Assembly: GCA_002369055.1 (NCBI GenBank)
Contig: DFEL01000166.1
Span: 1-5,627, forward strand
Source of the DNA: Cyanobacteria bacterium UBA3803
GTDB lineage: Bacteria > Cyanobacteriota > Vampirovibrionia > Gastranaerophilales > Gastranaerophilaceae
Direction of reading: 5' to 3'
Length of the DNA stretch: 5,627 nucleotides
Under the pieces are notes generated by a model, which was given only the letters and a program-made list of their open reading frames with translations, made no database searches and was not told the DNA's origin. Positions within the stretch are counted from its first letter, which is position 1. The number at the start of each line of letters is the position of its first letter. Of the stretch, positions 4,755-5,627 are shown in pieces. The position numbers were made by a program, and so were the translations under genes.

Positions 4755-5627
4755 ATGGGTTTAGCAGCATCACAAGCAAGACTATTAACAATAACTTCAA
4801 GATTGTCTAACACTGAGTTAAGACAACAACAAATCGCTAATACAAAAATGCGTTTGACAGCAGACCAAGAACAAGTATCTACAAAATATTCAAATGCTTT
4901 AAATAATCAAACTTTAACTTTAAACGACGCTCCTATGACTTATTCAGATTTAGTTGCAGCAGGTTACTCAGTAGTTAGAACTTCTGACAGTGTTTCTGCA
5001 GGTGCTGCAGTTTCACAAGATACATCTAATACTAACGTTAGAGGCTATTTCAGAATGCCAAAAAACGCTAGAGAGTTTGCAGTATTAGCCGAAAAATTAG
5101 GCTTTGGTAAAACTTATTCTCCTAATGGTGCTTCAGATATAAATTCAACAAATGAAGGTAGTTTAACCTTTGCATTTACAAAAAAATTAGAAAATGGACA
5201 ACTAAAAGACTATCCGAATGGATATAGTCATGGTGGTATTAAATTTCATTTTGAAGAATTTAATAACAATACCCAATTTAAGAATGCAATTATAGAGGAT
5301 GCAAAAAACAAGGGTTATGTACAAAATGAATCTTTAGGCAGTGTATTTGAAGAAAATAAAGTAGCTACACAAACTTCAACAAAATCAAATTCTGATTTTG
5401 AACAAATGTTAAATAACAGCGATTTCTTAATTCAAGGTATCTTAAGCGGATACTTAACATTAATGAAAGACGGTCAACAAGTTTCTTTAGCAGGTTCAAA
5501 AGAAATTTCAACTGTTTATGACAAATCAGATGACGCTCAAGCAGAAGCAGAATACAATGCTGCAATGGCTAAAATTAACAGAAAAGAAAAAGCTTTAGAT
5601 AGCGAAATGAAAAGATTAGACACTGAA
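4755..5627 (+). CDS. Conserved protein of unknown function, helix-flanked and filament-like (3' end outside window)
   Basis: The frame is open from the ATG to the last base: 291 residues, no stop. The Shine-Dalgarno AAAGGGA (4741-4747) lies seven bases upstream. Residues 1-55 are a Gln/Ser/Thr-rich helical start (MGLAASQARLL, then SNTELRQQQIANTKMRL). Residues 60-210 are a variable Asn/Ser/Gly-rich middle. From about 215 comes a more conserved-looking segment (SDFLIQGILSGYLTLM, then VSLAGSKEISTVYD), and 259-291 is a charged coiled coil (AEAEYNAAMAKINRKEKAL). There is no signal peptide, no membrane segment, and no Cys or Trp. From memory, Gastranaerophilales genomes encode many proteins with these ends; the missing tail is probably about 30 residues. 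Helical ends around a variable core, absence of Cys and a possible sigma-28 promoter recall flagellar or type III axial proteins, but I see no diagnostic flagellin, hook or rod motif. The role is inferred only. Confidence 0.8.
   Translation, partial: MGLAASQARLLTITSRLSNTELRQQQIANTKMRLTADQEQVSTKYSNALNNQTLTLNDAPMTYSDLVAAGYSVVRTSDSVSAGAAVSQDTSNTNVRGYFRMPKNAREFAVLAEKLGFGKTYSPNGASDINSTNEGSLTFAFTKKLENGQLKDYPNGYSHGGIKFHFEEFNNNTQFKNAIIEDAKNKGYVQNESLGSVFEENKVATQTSTKSNSDFEQMLNNSDFLIQGILSGYLTLMKDGQQVSLAGSKEISTVYDKSDDAQAEAEYNAAMAKINRKEKALDSEMKRLDTE

Overview
The window is AT-rich and bacterial. It holds seven protein-coding genes, the first and last cut by the window edges. Three things point to a gut-type Gastranaerophilales bacterium (Melainabacteria/Vampirovibrionia): the base composition, the anaerobe-specific hydrogenase maturase HydG, and a last gene whose MGLAASQARLL start and DSEMKRLDTE end resemble a protein family I remember from those genomes. 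This assignment is recognition from memory, not a search result.

Layout, left to right. (1) Bases 1-831, + strand: C-terminal two thirds of a sodium:neurotransmitter-symporter-type (NSS) amino-acid transporter, TM5 to TM11. (2) Bases 838-2401, - strand: an operon of hisS (histidyl-tRNA synthetase) and a small nucleotidyltransferase-fold protein whose start overlaps the hisS stop by 11 bases. It ends in a hairpin at 832-848 that also covers the transporter stop. (3) A 72-base divergent intergenic region at 2402-2473 with back-to-back promoter candidates. Neither flanking gene has a visible Shine-Dalgarno, and in both directions the -10 lies six bases from the ATG, which suggests two leaderless mRNAs. 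(4) Bases 2474-3153, + strand: a MntA-HepT (MNT-HEPN) toxin-antitoxin pair with an ATGA overlap. The HepT carries an unusual C-terminal expansion. (5) Bases 3197-4615, + strand: hydG, full length with both iron-sulfur cysteine motifs. (6) Bases 4616-4754: intergenic, with a small inverted repeat and a candidate sigma-28 (flagellar-type) promoter. (7) Bases 4755-5627, + strand: start of a cysteine-free, helix-flanked protein of unknown function that looks like a secreted or filament-type protein.

How the parts relate. HisRS and the overlapping nucleotidyltransferase-like protein are translationally linked. The toxin-antitoxin pair shares the hisS promoter region, so anything binding there could affect both. 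HydG implies an [FeFe]-hydrogenase and fermentative H2 metabolism, but hydE, hydF and the hydrogenase are not in view. No tRNA, rRNA, CRISPR array or transposase is present.

The points most worth following are the leaderless divergent promoter pair, the degenerate nucleotidyltransferase tied to hisS, the HepT expansion, and the sigma-28-like promoter in front of the filament-like gene.
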